DNA from: Spirogloea muscicola
Taxonomy: Eukaryota; Streptophyta; Zygnematophyceae; Spirogloeales; Spirogloeaceae
Length of the DNA stretch: 18,791 nucleotides
Reading direction: 5' to 3'
NCBI GenBank assembly: GCA_009602725.1
Contig: WELB01000024.1
Coordinates: 55,456 to 74,246, forward strand
Positions 1-8,385 of the stretch are shown here, one piece after another (within the stretch, counting starts at the first letter, position 1; each line of letters begins with the position of its first letter). The translations under genes were made by a program, and so were the position numbers. The notes under the pieces are model-generated. The model did not search any database, had not been told where the DNA came from, and was given only the letters and a program-made list of their open reading frames with translations.

Positions 1-298
1 GGCTCTGCCGGCACGAAGGTGCAGCGCCCGGGCCATGGACCTCTGCAGCGAGACGGCCAGGCGCATTCGATACACTTGCGCCAGCGACCCGGCTGCAGGG
101 AAGTCAACCGGCTCTCCATGGAAGCGCCGGGCGATGGTGTGGCGGGCGAGCTGGGTGAGCAGCTCGAGCCACCGAGCGCCCAGCGCCCCATGTGTGTCGA
201 TGGCCAACGGGAAGAACTCGTCTTCCCGCGGATGATCCGCGTACTTCAGCACTTTGGCCCGAGCAGCGCAGGCGACCGCATAGGGGGGACAGTAGGGT
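1..298 (-). pseudogene. LINE C-terminal fragment, copy A (runs off the window start)
   Basis: The minus strand reads open from about 298 to base 1 and encodes the tail of the same LINE family as the copies at 667-1890 and 3745-5242. Shared landmarks are KYADHP, a PLAIDTHGALG box, a WLELL helix and the tail box AAGSLAQVYRMRLAVSLQR. The zinc knuckle and endonuclease part would lie upstream (higher coordinates) but are missing, so this piece is 5'-truncated, as is usual for LINEs. The reading frame is uninterrupted, which suggests it is younger than copy B. No catalytic residue is present, so no activity is expected. Family membership rests on alignment by eye with the other two copies. Confidence 0.75.
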
Positions 299-666
299 AG
301 CTCGGCTTCTTCTGTAAGAGGAATTAGCAGTGCCCAATGGGGGCAAGGGCTGCGAAAACCCAGCCCAAAACGAATTGACAAAGGTTCGGAGGGGCCTACA
401 AGCGTTTAGCAGCTACAAAGGGGCCTGAATGCACAAAGAAGTAGCTCCTCTTAATATACTATCTTCTGACGGAAGAAGTGATTTGTCCAATGGGGGCAAG
501 GGCTGTGAGAAGCCAGCCCGACAAACGAGTCGAAGGGGCCAAACTACGAATGGGCCAGAAGCGCAATTTTCAAAATAGGGGTGAGAAGAATTACTCAACA
601 GCAATGAATGATGATGATGATGATAATGATAATAATAATGGGTGAGGAGCTTCAAATGTGACAGAC
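299..666. repeat. Intergenic stretch with two hairpin-module copies and a GAT/AAT microsatellite
   Basis: No gene is seen here. Hairpin-module copies lie at 331-396 and 485-556. Each has CCAATGGGGGCAAGGGCTG followed a few bases later by CAGCCC, giving a 6-bp stem (347-352 with 361-366, and 500-505 with 514-519). A short degenerate GAT/AAT microsatellite sits at about 606-641. Confidence 0.7.
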
Positions 667-1890
667 TAGCTAGCGAAAAACAATCCCCCTAACGAAAGCC
701 AGAGGCAGCTGCAAGAGCACGGCCAGCGCGCAGGTGCAAAGCGTGGGCCGGGGACCGCTGAAAGGATGTCTCTTGAGAGTCTCATGCGGTAGACTTGAGC
801 CAAAGAGCCAGCGGCGTTGAAGTCAGCCGGCTCACCTCGCCTGCGGGACACAGCGCGTTGCGCAAGCCTGGCTAGCAGGTCGAGCCACTGGGATCCGAGA
901 GCCCCGTGCACATCCACGGCCAGGGGTACGAACTCGTCCCCAGCCGGGTGGTCAGCGTGTTTGGCCGCCTTGATGCGAGCACCGTTCGCCGCAGCAGGGC
1001 CAGCCCTCGAGGCAGAGAGCCCCGGATTGGAATTGTGCACCACATCGGTGGTGACCACGTCTGTAATGATGCGCGCGCCGCCTCCCGGCGTAGAGGCCAC
1101 CAGGTCGACGCGTCGCGTGTGTAGTCCGTCGGCCGTCGGCCTTCTGTAGGAGTGGCTTTATGGAAGTGTTTCCCATCGCCACCGTGTAGCCGGCCTCCAC
1201 AAATATGCACAACATGGCATCCCTGAGGAGGTCGTGGGTTGCCGTGCGTTCACCTCCAGTGGCGCAGTGGAGGACATGCGCCGCCAGCTCCGCCGGGTCC
1301 GCCGACCGTTCTCCGCACTCGAACTGGAGCACGCCTAGTAGACAGTGCGAGGGGAGACCCAGCAGGCGGTAGGTAGCCGTGCGATGAAGCTCATCCGGCA
1401 CTTGAGTGCGTCGTCGAGGGGGAGCGCCGAGAGCCAGGCTGCCGCGCCAGGGGAGGATGCTGATCGCAGCCGAGCATGGCCGCTCACGTCTGTCGTAGGG
1501 AGGAGCCGCAGCGTGGCCGTGAAAGCTGCCTTCTCGACCTCCGCCATGTATCGCGCCTGCGCCCGCGAAATGCTGGAGAGGGCCAGATGTGCGAACGCGC
1601 CACGTCTCCGCAGGGCTGGGTGCTCACGAGTAATTCGTATTGAGCAGAGCGGGCCCCTCAGACCTTGTCCATTCTTTTGGGCTGGCCTTTCCCAGCCACC
1701 AGTCAATCTGGCCGCGCTTTCTTCTGCAGAGCGGAGCGCCACCTGAAGGCTTGAGCCGGTCGCCACCTCCGCCACAGGCTGCTACAGCATGGGCAGCCCA
1801 TCCTGGAGGAAGCGCTGTGCCACCGACGTGGCGACCTGAGCCCAGCTGCCGATGACGCTGGCCTGCAAATGCGAGCGAGCAAGGGGAAAA
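667..1890 (-). pseudogene. LINE C-terminal region, copy B, frameshifted and carrying an insertion
   Basis: Read on the minus strand from about 1890, this copy runs LARICRPAS, GSWAQVAT, a helical segment, RAQARYMAEVEKAAF, LRSASSPGAAAWLSALPL, the zinc-knuckle region FECGERSADPAELAAH with a following C, the THDLLRDAM box, a DV strand (IITDVVTTD), and the tail AAGSLAQVYRMRL. It needs at least three frame changes, near 1850, 1370 and 1080, plus one in-frame stop, so it is a pseudogene. Compared with copy C it carries about 70 extra bases around 1625-1700 that contain a minus-strand hairpin module, so that module probably inserted after the LINE did. The RT core with the YxDD box is absent. The family call is inferred from the R2-like endonuclease signature seen best in copy C. 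Confidence 0.75.
1662..1697 (-). repeat. Hairpin module copy inside LINE copy B
   Basis: The minus strand reads GGCTGGGAAAGGCCAGCCC, then AAAAGAATGGACAAGG. This matches the module at 3423-3556 in order and spacing. It interrupts the LINE coding alignment. Confidence 0.6.
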
Positions 1891-2235
1891 TGGAGTGTAT
1901 ATTAAGTGATGATGGAGGGCCTGTTTGGCCAAGTACAAAGGCAAGCAAGGGGATGGCTGACGGAAGGGGATGGCTGCAAAAATTGGGCTCTTCCAAAGAA
2001 CGAAAGTGGTTCTCCCAATGGGGGCAAGGGCTGTGATAAGCCAGCCCGACAAGCTTACACTCAATAGCTGCAAGTAAGTCTTCCGAAGGGCCCAAGGGGT
2101 TATTAAAAGCCAACTGCTATGTAGAGGTTCCTAGGTGACCATCCTTCGTGGTACTTGCTGCGAGAGGCGAGTCGAAAGTGACAAGCTCTTCCAATCTGGA
2201 AAATAAGGGTGCAAGGGCTGTGACAGTAAGCTTTT
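1891..2235. repeat. Non-coding stretch with dispersed repeat pieces
   Basis: No gene is supported. A hairpin module copy lies at 2012-2056 (CCCAATGGGGGCAAGGGCTG, then CCAGCCCG). A 23-nt block at 1925-1947 is identical to 9248-9270 inside the gypsy remnant. The rest shows nothing recognisable. Confidence 0.6.
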
Positions 2236-2480
2236 CTGCATGTGGCTGAGCTCGACAAGGCTACCTTCGCGACCTCATTGCGGCTACTCCCAGAGACGGA
2301 CGTGCGCGGGCATGTCCCGGCTGCGGTCGGCATCCTCACCTGGCGCGGCGGCCTGGCTCTTGGCTCTTCCGCTGTATACGCCCTGCGATGGCAGACGACA
2401 TCTTTGGCACGGCCTTCCAGCGTTTCTTGGAACTTCCCCCATCCTGTGTTTTAGCAGTGCTGCAGTGTAATTGCGGCCAC
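2236..2480 (+). pseudogene. LINE fragment, copy D, opposite orientation
   Basis: The plus strand encodes VAELDKATFATSLRLLPETD, then, after a frame change near 2320, RLRSASSPGAAAWLLALPLY. Both pieces align with the segment of copies B and C that precedes the zinc knuckle (MAEVEKAAFTATLRLLPTTD and LRSASSPGAAAWLSALPL in copy B). Homology fades within about 100 bases after ALPLY. It is a short internal scrap, inverted relative to the other three copies. Confidence 0.7.
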
Positions 2481-2666
2481 TGGGCGGCATTGAAAGTGGC
2501 GGCACACGTCCTCCGCTAAATATGGTGGCGAGTGTCATGCCATATCCCGTCGACGGCCTATTGTGTCGATCTGACTAGGACAGCTGACTTGGCTTAACAA
2601 GGCTTCCTAGGTTGACTCATACCCTTTTGGGTGTGTTTCAAGCTAAGGATGGAAGACCACTTCTCT

Positions 2667-2670
<4 letters not shown>

Positions 2671-2750
<80 letters not shown>
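2671..2750. repeat. (CT)40 microsatellite
   Basis: An uninterrupted CT dinucleotide run of 80 bases. The LS/SL and RE/ER protein strings read through it are repeat artefacts, not genes. Confidence 0.98.
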
Positions 2751-2754
<4 letters not shown>

Positions 2755-2760
2755 CTGTTG

Positions 2761-2813
2761 CCTTGAATTGGCCTCCCTTCATTTCATGCGCTCCGCGCGC
2801 CTTCTCTCTCTTT
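2761..2813 (+). repeat. Dispersed repeat arm, inverted partner of 3262-3312
   Basis: CCTTGAATTGGCCTCCCTTC, then CATGCGCTCCGCGCGCCTTC and TCTCTC, matches the reverse complement of 3262-3312 with a few differences. The pair brackets the minisatellite region. Confidence 0.65.
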
Positions 2814-2832
2814 TTCTCTCTTTTCTTTCGGC

Positions 2833-2937
2833 AACCGCTCATGAAACGCGGACAAGAATCACGACAACAACCGCTCATCAAAAGCAGACAACAAACACAG
2901 CGACCGCTCATCAAAGGCGGACTACATCAACAACGGA
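2833..2937. repeat. Short minisatellite, three units of 33 to 36 bases
   Basis: The phrase CCGCTCAT recurs at 2835, 2871 and 2904, followed each time by an A-rich stretch and GCGGAC or GCAGAC. The plus strand would encode degenerate TAHQ-type units, but no supporting gene structure is seen. Confidence 0.6.
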
Positions 2938-3205
2938 GCGATTACAAGGGTCAAAGCTCACGCCCAACGACAACCTGCAGACAATCGGTCAAAGCGCAAC
3001 GAGGGGAAGTCCATCTGAAGGTACCTCAACCACCAACAAGAGCGTCAAGGTGGGCGCTATCAAAGCGGTGGCGGGCAATCATTGAACAGACGGCCGAAGA
3101 TCACCAATCCACAGTCAAGTCGATCGCTAAGTCGGGAACGACCCACGAAGGCCCGCCATCCAACCTAGTGGCCAGATACGGCCTTTGGCTACGCTGAATT
3201 GGCTA
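2938..3205. other. No feature recognised
   Basis: Mixed-composition sequence. Open frames are short and resemble nothing I know. Confidence 0.5.
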
Positions 3206-3312
3206 AGGGTTGGTTTTGCCAGCCCCTCTTCTCTATGGGCGAGCTCTTCTTCTATAAGGAGAGAGAAGGCGCGCGGTGCGCATGGAATCAAAGCGAGGCC
3301 ATTCAAGCCAAT
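3206..3312 (-). repeat. Hairpin module copy plus attached dispersed repeat, minus orientation
   Basis: At 3206-3244 the minus strand reads CTCGCCCATAGAGAAGAGGG, then GCTGGCAAAACCAACCC, nearly the consensus of the plus copies at 3432 and 14150. The adjoining 3262-3312 is the inverted partner of 2761-2813. Confidence 0.7.
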
Positions 3313-3422
3313 ACATTGTTCAGCAGAAAATGCAGAAAGTGCAAAGATTGCAGCGCAAAGAAGCTGCTGGAGGAGGGTGAGGAAGCAGCAATGGCAGGAG
3401 GGAGGGCGGGTGGTGAAAAGGA

Positions 3423-3556
3423 AGAAGGTGCTCGCCCATTGAGAAAAGGGGCTGGCAAAGCCAACCCAAAAAGAATGGACAATGTTCAAAGCCAAAGAAA
3501 GAGGTGCTGAAAAGGACTACACTACAAAGTGCAAGATGGTGCAGAGGGAGATGCAG
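3423..3556 (+). repeat. Long hairpin-module repeat, near-identical to 14141-14275
   Basis: These 134 bases match 14141-14275 with one substitution (GAGAAAAGG here against GAGAAGAGG) and one A fewer in an A run. The core is CTCGCCCATTGAGAAAAGGG, then GCTGGCAAAGCCAACCC and AAAAAGAATGGACAA. No convincing protein is encoded. Confidence 0.9.
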
Positions 3557-3689
3557 ATGGCTGCTCAGTATCCACGTGTGAGCAACAGCAGATCAGAGTA
3601 ACTCGGAGCAGGAGAAGCGGCACTTTGCCGAGACCCGGAAGCAGCAGCCATAGCACGGTTAGCCCGCGCGTGGACCGCATGAGCCAAAG

Positions 3690-3746
3690 AAGAAAGTGCT
3701 CGCCCATTGAGAATAGGGGCTGGAACAACCAGCCCGAAAAAGAATG
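3690..3746 (+). repeat. Hairpin module copy with a perfect 7-bp stem
   Basis: GTGCTCGCCCATTGAGAATA leads into GGGCTGG (3717-3723), loop AACAA, CCAGCCC (3729-3735), then GAAAAAGAATG. It lies directly next to the 3' end of LINE copy C. Confidence 0.8.
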
Positions 3747-5242
3747 AAAAGAGCGCTGCAGCGAGACCGCCAGCCTCATCCGAAAGACCTGCGAGAGGGA
3801 GCCGGCAGCATTGAAGCCTGGCGAACCCTGCCGCCGCTCGATGGCCTCCCGGGCAAGCCCTGGAGGAGATCCAACCAGCCACTGCCAAATGCCCCGTGTA
3901 CGTCAATGGCCAGTGCCGCGAAGGCATCGCCTGGAGGGTGGTCAGAGTACTTGCGCTCCTTACTCCGAGCTGCCAGAGCGACCGCGTGCCCGACGAGCGT
4001 CGCGGACCTCGCGGGGTTGGCCGAATCAACGCAATCGGCAGTTACCACATCAGCGATGATGCGCGGACCTCCTCCGGGCGGGATGGCAACGAGGTCCGCG
4101 CGGCGGGTGTGAAGCTGTCCATCGGCGCCCCGCAGGATGGGCATTATCGTGGAGTTCTCCACTGCCACCTTGTAGCCGGCCTCCAGGAACACACCCTGCA
4201 TGGCGTCTCGCAGGAGGTCGTGCGAACCTGTCCGCTCGCCCCCGTGTGCACAGCGGAGCATGTGGGCCGCCAACGCCGCAGGGTCATCGTGGCGGGCACC
4301 GCACTCGCACTGTTGGACCCCGATGAGGCAGGGAGGGAGGAGGCCGAGGAGCCGGTGGGCCGCCGTCCTGAATACCGCGTCTGGAATAGTCAGCGCCGCG
4401 TAGATGGGGAGTGCTGCTAGCCACGCCGCCGCCCCAGGGGAGGAGGCGGAGAGGAGCCGGGCGCGCCCTCGGGTGTCGTGCGGCGGAAGGAGCTCCACCA
4501 ACTGGTCGTAGGCCGCTTTGTCCACCAGCGCAGTGTAGCGGGCCTGGGCCCGCAGGTCGGGGGTGTGCGCAAGGTGGATGAACGGGACGACCTGCTTCGA
4601 CATGTCGGGGTGGGCCGCCAGGAGCGCGTCGCGGGCAGCGCGGAGAGCAGCCTGGAAAGGCAACGAGCCGCTCTCCACTTCAGCTACCACCCGCTCCATG
4701 GTGCGGATGCCGTGCGCTTGGAACCGCCGGCTGATGGGTGCGGCGACCTGGGCCCAGCTGCCCAGGTAGGCGGCCTCGCAAACGCGGGCGACTGGGCGGC
4801 AGCCCAGACCGCCACGACTGACAGGCAGGCTGGCCTGGAGCATCGCGGCTGGTGTGGTGAGGAAGCCGGGGTGTTGCAGGAGAGAGGCCGCGCTCGCCAG
4901 AACGCCGGAGTCAAAAAGGAGGGCCAGAGGTGCCACAGAGCGGAGGGAGCCGTGCTGACGGGGGCCATGACGACTCGGCCTGTACCGCTTGTGGAGCCGC
5001 CAGAGGAGGGTGAGGAAGCAGCAATGGCGGGAGGGGTGGCGGAGGGGGGGGGAAGGCCGGTAGTGCCGCGGCCGCCAAGAGTTGGGTGGCCGAAGGAACA
5101 GAACCTCGCTCGTACTCAGGCCGTCGCTGCCCGTGACGACAGGAGGCGCTTGGTAGGGGAGGATGAGCTCGGCTCCCACCCGCACCTGCGTCCACTCGCG
5201 CCTGCGAGAGCGCAGAACCTGGCGCATGCGCCGTGTGCGCAT
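3745..5242 (-). pseudogene. LINE retrotransposon C-terminal region with restriction-like endonuclease motifs, copy C
   Basis: This is the best-preserved LINE copy: one minus-strand frame of 488 codons (5242-3776), with the last part continuing one frame over to about 3745. In order: LPVSRGGLGCRPVARV with AAYLGSWAQV (RT thumb-like, about residues 145-170), a helical linker, a CCHC-like knuckle starting CECG with H and C after 12 and 3 residues (about residue 310), GSHDLLRDAM, then RADLVAIP followed 15 residues after its D by DVV. This order (knuckle, RHD-like box, D-x14-D) is the signature of R2-type restriction-like endonucleases. The usual PD is AD here and RHD is SHD, so activity is doubtful. 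A frameshift near 3860 separates the tail AAGSLSQVFRMRLAVSLQR. The RT core is missing, so it is 5'-truncated. It could instead be called simply a non-LTR RT C-terminus. Confidence 0.75.
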
Positions 5243-5617
5243 AGCGAGCTTTGCGCGGACCCGCTGCGACTGCGAGAAGTCGTTCCATCTGTGCGGTGAG
5301 CAGTCTTATCATTGACCTGTTTTTGCAAGTCTTTACGCCTGGAGTGTTGAGCTCGTTGTTTGTGTGCACGTTTCGAGACCAATTGCTTGCGTGCATAACT
5401 GGCTGCGTTGCTTGCTATACTCACGAACACGGAAAAGGTGCGGGCTTGCCTCGAGAACAAATTGGACACTCAGAATAGGTGGCCACCCATTGGGGTCTCG
5501 CCCGCGTAGTCCTAGCCAACACTATATCCAGTAATGTGTGACGTTGTGCTTTTTCCTGGTTCTGGAAACTGTATAAAAGCACCAGGGTAGGCATTGGATA
5601 TCTATCCAACGGCATAT
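5243..5617. other. Spacer between LINE copy C and the gypsy remnant
   Basis: No gene is supported. Base composition drops from GC-rich to mixed at about 5290. A TATA-like box is listed separately. I could not find a matching second copy that would make this an LTR. Confidence 0.5.
5572..5579 (+). promoter_or_regulatory. TATA-box-like TATAAAAG
   Basis: CTGTATAAAAGCACC lies about 290 bases upstream of the plus-strand DNMT remnant. It could belong to an LTR promoter or be chance. No initiator or partner LTR is seen. Confidence 0.25.
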
Positions 5618-5835
5618 TTGCAATTCAGCAAGCAGTAGTCACCACACATGCGTCGGTCAGTGTAGTTACCGTGTTCGTCCTTCTTCGCTGGAAGAACAAT
5701 AGGTGCTGCCAATGAACTGTCGGAAGATTCTATCGTGCCGATAGCAAGTAATCTTTGGCATCTCTTTTCTACAAGCTCATCCTCAAAGGGAGACAAAGTA
5801 AACCTCTTCCAGAAGATGGGCTTGTCATTGCTGTG
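5618..5835 (-). pseudogene. Ty3/gypsy reverse transcriptase head fragment 1
   Basis: The minus strand encodes NDKPIFWKRFTLSPFEDELV, then a helical stretch, IGTIESSDSSLAAPIVLPAK and RRMCGDYCLLN. This is the fingers region that opens Ty3/gypsy RTs (family pattern: KPI, a glutamate-rich helix, GIIEPSxSPWASPVVLVxKKDG, RxCVDYRxLN). It stops abruptly after LLN, where the RT at 8386 continues. It is head to head with the plus-strand DNMT next to it. Confidence 0.85.
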
Positions 5836-5854
5836 ATTCATTTTTGGAACTTGC

Positions 5855-6905
5855 TTGGTGCTTGGAAGGGCCTGGTGGTCTTGGAACTTTTTGGAGGTGT
5901 GGCCACTGGTCTTGCAGGGTTGCTTCGCAGCCATTTTGAGATCGCACGATATACTTACGTGGACAGCAATCCACATGCAAGGCAGGCTGCTGCTCACCAT
6001 ATTTCCATTGTTCAAGAACGCTACAGCCACCTGGTGACGCCTACCACCTTCAAGAACTGGGTTATTCTCCTTCCTGTTGACATCGAAGAAGCTAGCAGTG
6101 TTCAACTTTTGAAGCGACTACCCCAAGTCGATCTGGTCATAGCAGGTTTTCCCTGCGAAGGAAAGGGTCGACGATTTAAGCATCCGGACACTGCACTCTG
6201 CTTTCCCATATGAGAGTTGATGAAGAATGCACGTAGTAGGCAGAAAGAGCCTTTGGGCTATATTATCGAGAGCGTAGAGCTGCCTAGTGGATCGCTGGCA
6301 ATGTATTAAATCGTCGATTATTCTATATATTAGGTCCATGCGTAGTGCTGGATGCAGCTCGCGTGAATCCTTTGGCAGATAAAGTGAGGCTGTTCTGGAC
6401 CAATTTAGCTCCAGTGCACTCTTGCAAGCCTGCATCGCCGGGAAGCACCCACATCTACACACCAGAGTAGATTTCATCCTGGATGCTGGACAACGGCTTC
6501 CACCGGTACCACGTTTCGTCCAGATCGACTCAGTCAACTTGCAGGTAGGCCGCAGCGTACTTTACCCACATTCGTGGCAGTTCCTCAATCATTCGCTTAC
6601 AGCATCAACCGAATCGGTGAGGTCGGACAAGGAATGGTAATCATGGCACCTCCTACTGCCGATGGTCCTGCCCAATGAGATGGTCCAACTCCTAGGGAAA
6701 GGGAGAAGCGCATGAGATTCTGGCCTGGTGACATCACGCCAGCTCATCTTTCTGAAAAATAGCCTGATAGGTCAAGCCTTCAATTTGAATAGCATAACAT
6801 GATTAATTAGTGTCCTCGGACGTATCCAGACCAAGTACAGTGCACTCCAGGAGGTTTTGAGAAAAGTCTCAAATCAGGGGCCGAGGAACTTACTGACCTA
6901 GACCA
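5855..6905 (+). pseudogene. Cytosine-5 DNA methyltransferase remnant of a retrotransposon, copy 1
   Basis: C5 DNA methyltransferases transfer a methyl group from S-adenosylmethionine to cytosine. The plus strand shows the motifs in order: motif I in VVLELFGGVATGLAGLL (about 5873), motif II in YVDSNPHARQAAAHH, motif IV in DLVIAGFPCEG (about 6130), motif VI as YIIESV (about 6258; the family has ENV), then CVVLDAAR and FWTNLAPVHS (about 6340-6420), and near the end MRFWPGDITPAHLSE and FNLNSIT. After PCEG about six residues seen in copy 2 (GFSPAG) are deleted. Stops and frame changes after 6213 make it a pseudogene. Its C-terminal frame runs on the same strand into the linker and RT at 6906-7292. 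DNMT capture by retrotransposons has been reported in charophytes and dinoflagellates. Confidence 0.85.
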
Positions 6906-7292
6906 TCATCTACTAGCTTCATTTCGTATGGAAGACATAGTAGGTGAAGAGGACATAGTAGCAATCAAAGCTTGTAGCTCTTGCTGCTAAAAGACACATT
7001 GTTGATTACAAGTGGCAACTAGGTTCTCTGTTGCTTGATGAAAAGCGACAACAGCTAACTACAATGCTGCAGAAGAACATTGCAAGTTCTGCAATCTCAG
7101 CAGCCGACTTGGGCACTTAATAAGGTGCCAAGTTCCAAATTATCTCAGCAATGACAAGCCCATCTTTCAGAAGACGTATACTTTGTCTCCCTTTGAAGAT
7201 GAGCTTGTAGAGAAGTGATGCCAAGGATTACTTGCTGTCGGCATGATAGAATCTTCCAACAGATCATTCGCAGCACCTACCGTTCTTCCCGT
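6906..7292 (+). pseudogene. Linker and RT head fragment 2 in the inverted-repeat spacer
   Basis: The plus strand continues from the DNMT tail with RMEDIVGEEDIVAIKA, then DEKRQQLTTMLQKNIASS and AADLG. This resembles the connector before gypsy RTs (LLxxN, DLG, then HxI). After a small frame slip it reads QVPNYLSNDKPIFQKTYTLS, PFEDELVEK, a stop, and MIESSNRSFAAPTVLP. It ends exactly where the right inverted-repeat arm begins. DNMT, linker and RT are thus on one strand here, unlike the head-to-head junctions at 5840 and 8385. Confidence 0.75.
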
Positions 7293-7295
7293 GGT

Positions 7296-8385
7296 CTAGG
7301 TCAGTAAGTTTCTCGGCCCCTGGTTTGAGACTTCTCAGAAGCCTCCTGGAGTGCACTGTACTTGGTCTGGATACGTCCGAGGACACTAGTTTACCATGTT
7401 ATGCTATTCAAGTCGAAGGCTTGACCTGAAGTCGAAAGCTTACTTTCAAGCTGACTTTCAGATCATCCGGAAAGATGAGCTGGCGTGATGTCACCAGGCC
7501 AGAATCCCATGCTCTTCTCCCTTTCCCTAGGAGTTGGACCATCAAATTGGGCAGGAGCATCGGCAGTAGGAGGTGCAATGATTACCATTCCTTGTCCGAC
7601 CTCACCGTTTCGGTTGATGCTGTAAGCGAATAATTAAGAAATTGCCACGAATGTGGGTAAAGTACGCTGCGGCCTGCCTGCAACGTTGACTGAGTCGTTC
7701 TGGACGAAACGTGGTACCGGTGGAAGCAGTCGTCCAGCATCCAGGATGAGATCCTTCTGGTGTCTATATGTGGGTGCTTCCCGGCGATGCAGGCTTGCAA
7801 GAGTGCACCAGAGCTAAATTGGTCCAGAACAGCCTCGCTCTATCTGCCAAAGAATTCACGCGAGCTGCATCCAGCACTACGCAATGGAACTGATATGTAG
7901 AATATCTGACAGAAGTCATACATAGCCCGCGATCCACTAGGCAGCTTTACGTTCTCGATGATACAGCCCATAGGCTATTTCTTGCCTACTACGTGCATTC
8001 TTCATCAGTTCTGACATGGGAAAGAAGAGTGCAGTGATGGGATGCTTAAATCCTAAACCCTTTCCTGCAGGGCTGAACCCTGCGCAGGGAAAACCTGCTA
8101 TGACCAGATCAAGTTGGGGTAGTCGCTTCAAAAGTTGAACATTGCTAGCTTCTTCCGTGTCAACAGGAAGGAGAGTATCCCAGTTCTTGAAGGTCGTAGG
8201 CGTCACCAGGTGGCAATAGCGTTCTTAGAGAATAAAGATATGGTGAGCAACAGCCTGCCTTGGATGTGGATTGCTGTCCACGTAAATATATCGTGCGATC
8301 TCAAAACGGCTGCGAAGGAACCCTGCAAGACCTGTAGCCACACCTCCAAAAAGTTCCAAGACCACCAGGCCCTTCCAAGCACCAA
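7296..8385 (-). pseudogene. Cytosine-5 DNA methyltransferase remnant, copy 2
   Basis: The minus strand, read from 8385, gives VVLELFGGVATGLAGFL (motif I), YIYVDSNPHPRQAVAHH (motif II), and, after a frame change near 8215, DLVIAGFPCAGFSPAGKGLG (motif IV with the PC dipeptide). In another frame near 7955 it gives CIIENV (motif VI with ENV). QACIAGKHPH, GFWPG and SALQE follow towards 7296. This copy keeps the PC and ENV motifs that copy 1 has damaged, but its frame is broken between them, so it is also a pseudogene. It lies tail to tail with copy 1 and head to head with the RT at 8386. A rearranged duplicate is more likely than an original antisense gene. Confidence 0.85.

Larger units (their letters stand above)
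5618..6905 (+). repeat. Left arm of a 1.3-kb inverted repeat
   Basis: This arm is the reverse complement, with scattered substitutions and indels, of about 7296-8630. Paired landmarks: MQACIAGKHPH is encoded at 6422 on plus and at 7800 on minus; CACGCCAGCTCATCTTTC at 6734 pairs with AAAGATGAGCTGGCGTGATG at 7471; the CTCCAGGAGG at 6845 pairs with CCTCCTGGAG at about 7340. Each arm carries an RT head and a whole DNMT domain. The spacer is about 390 bases. Confidence 0.85.

Noticed and set aside
413-655. A small minus-strand protein with His/Tyr repeats
   Set aside because: It is produced by the GAT/AAT microsatellite and the hairpin repeats.
2833-2937. A CRISPR-like array
   Set aside because: Only three imperfect units without constant spacers; it is a minisatellite.
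5243-5617. An LTR of the gypsy element with its TATA box
   Set aside because: No second copy exists in the window and no clear TG...CA ends were found, so only the TATA-like box is listed, with low confidence.
5602-6105. A minus-strand frame covering both the RT head and the antisense of the DNMT as one protein
   Set aside because: Only the RT head part resembles a protein family; the first half is the complement of DNMT motifs I and II.
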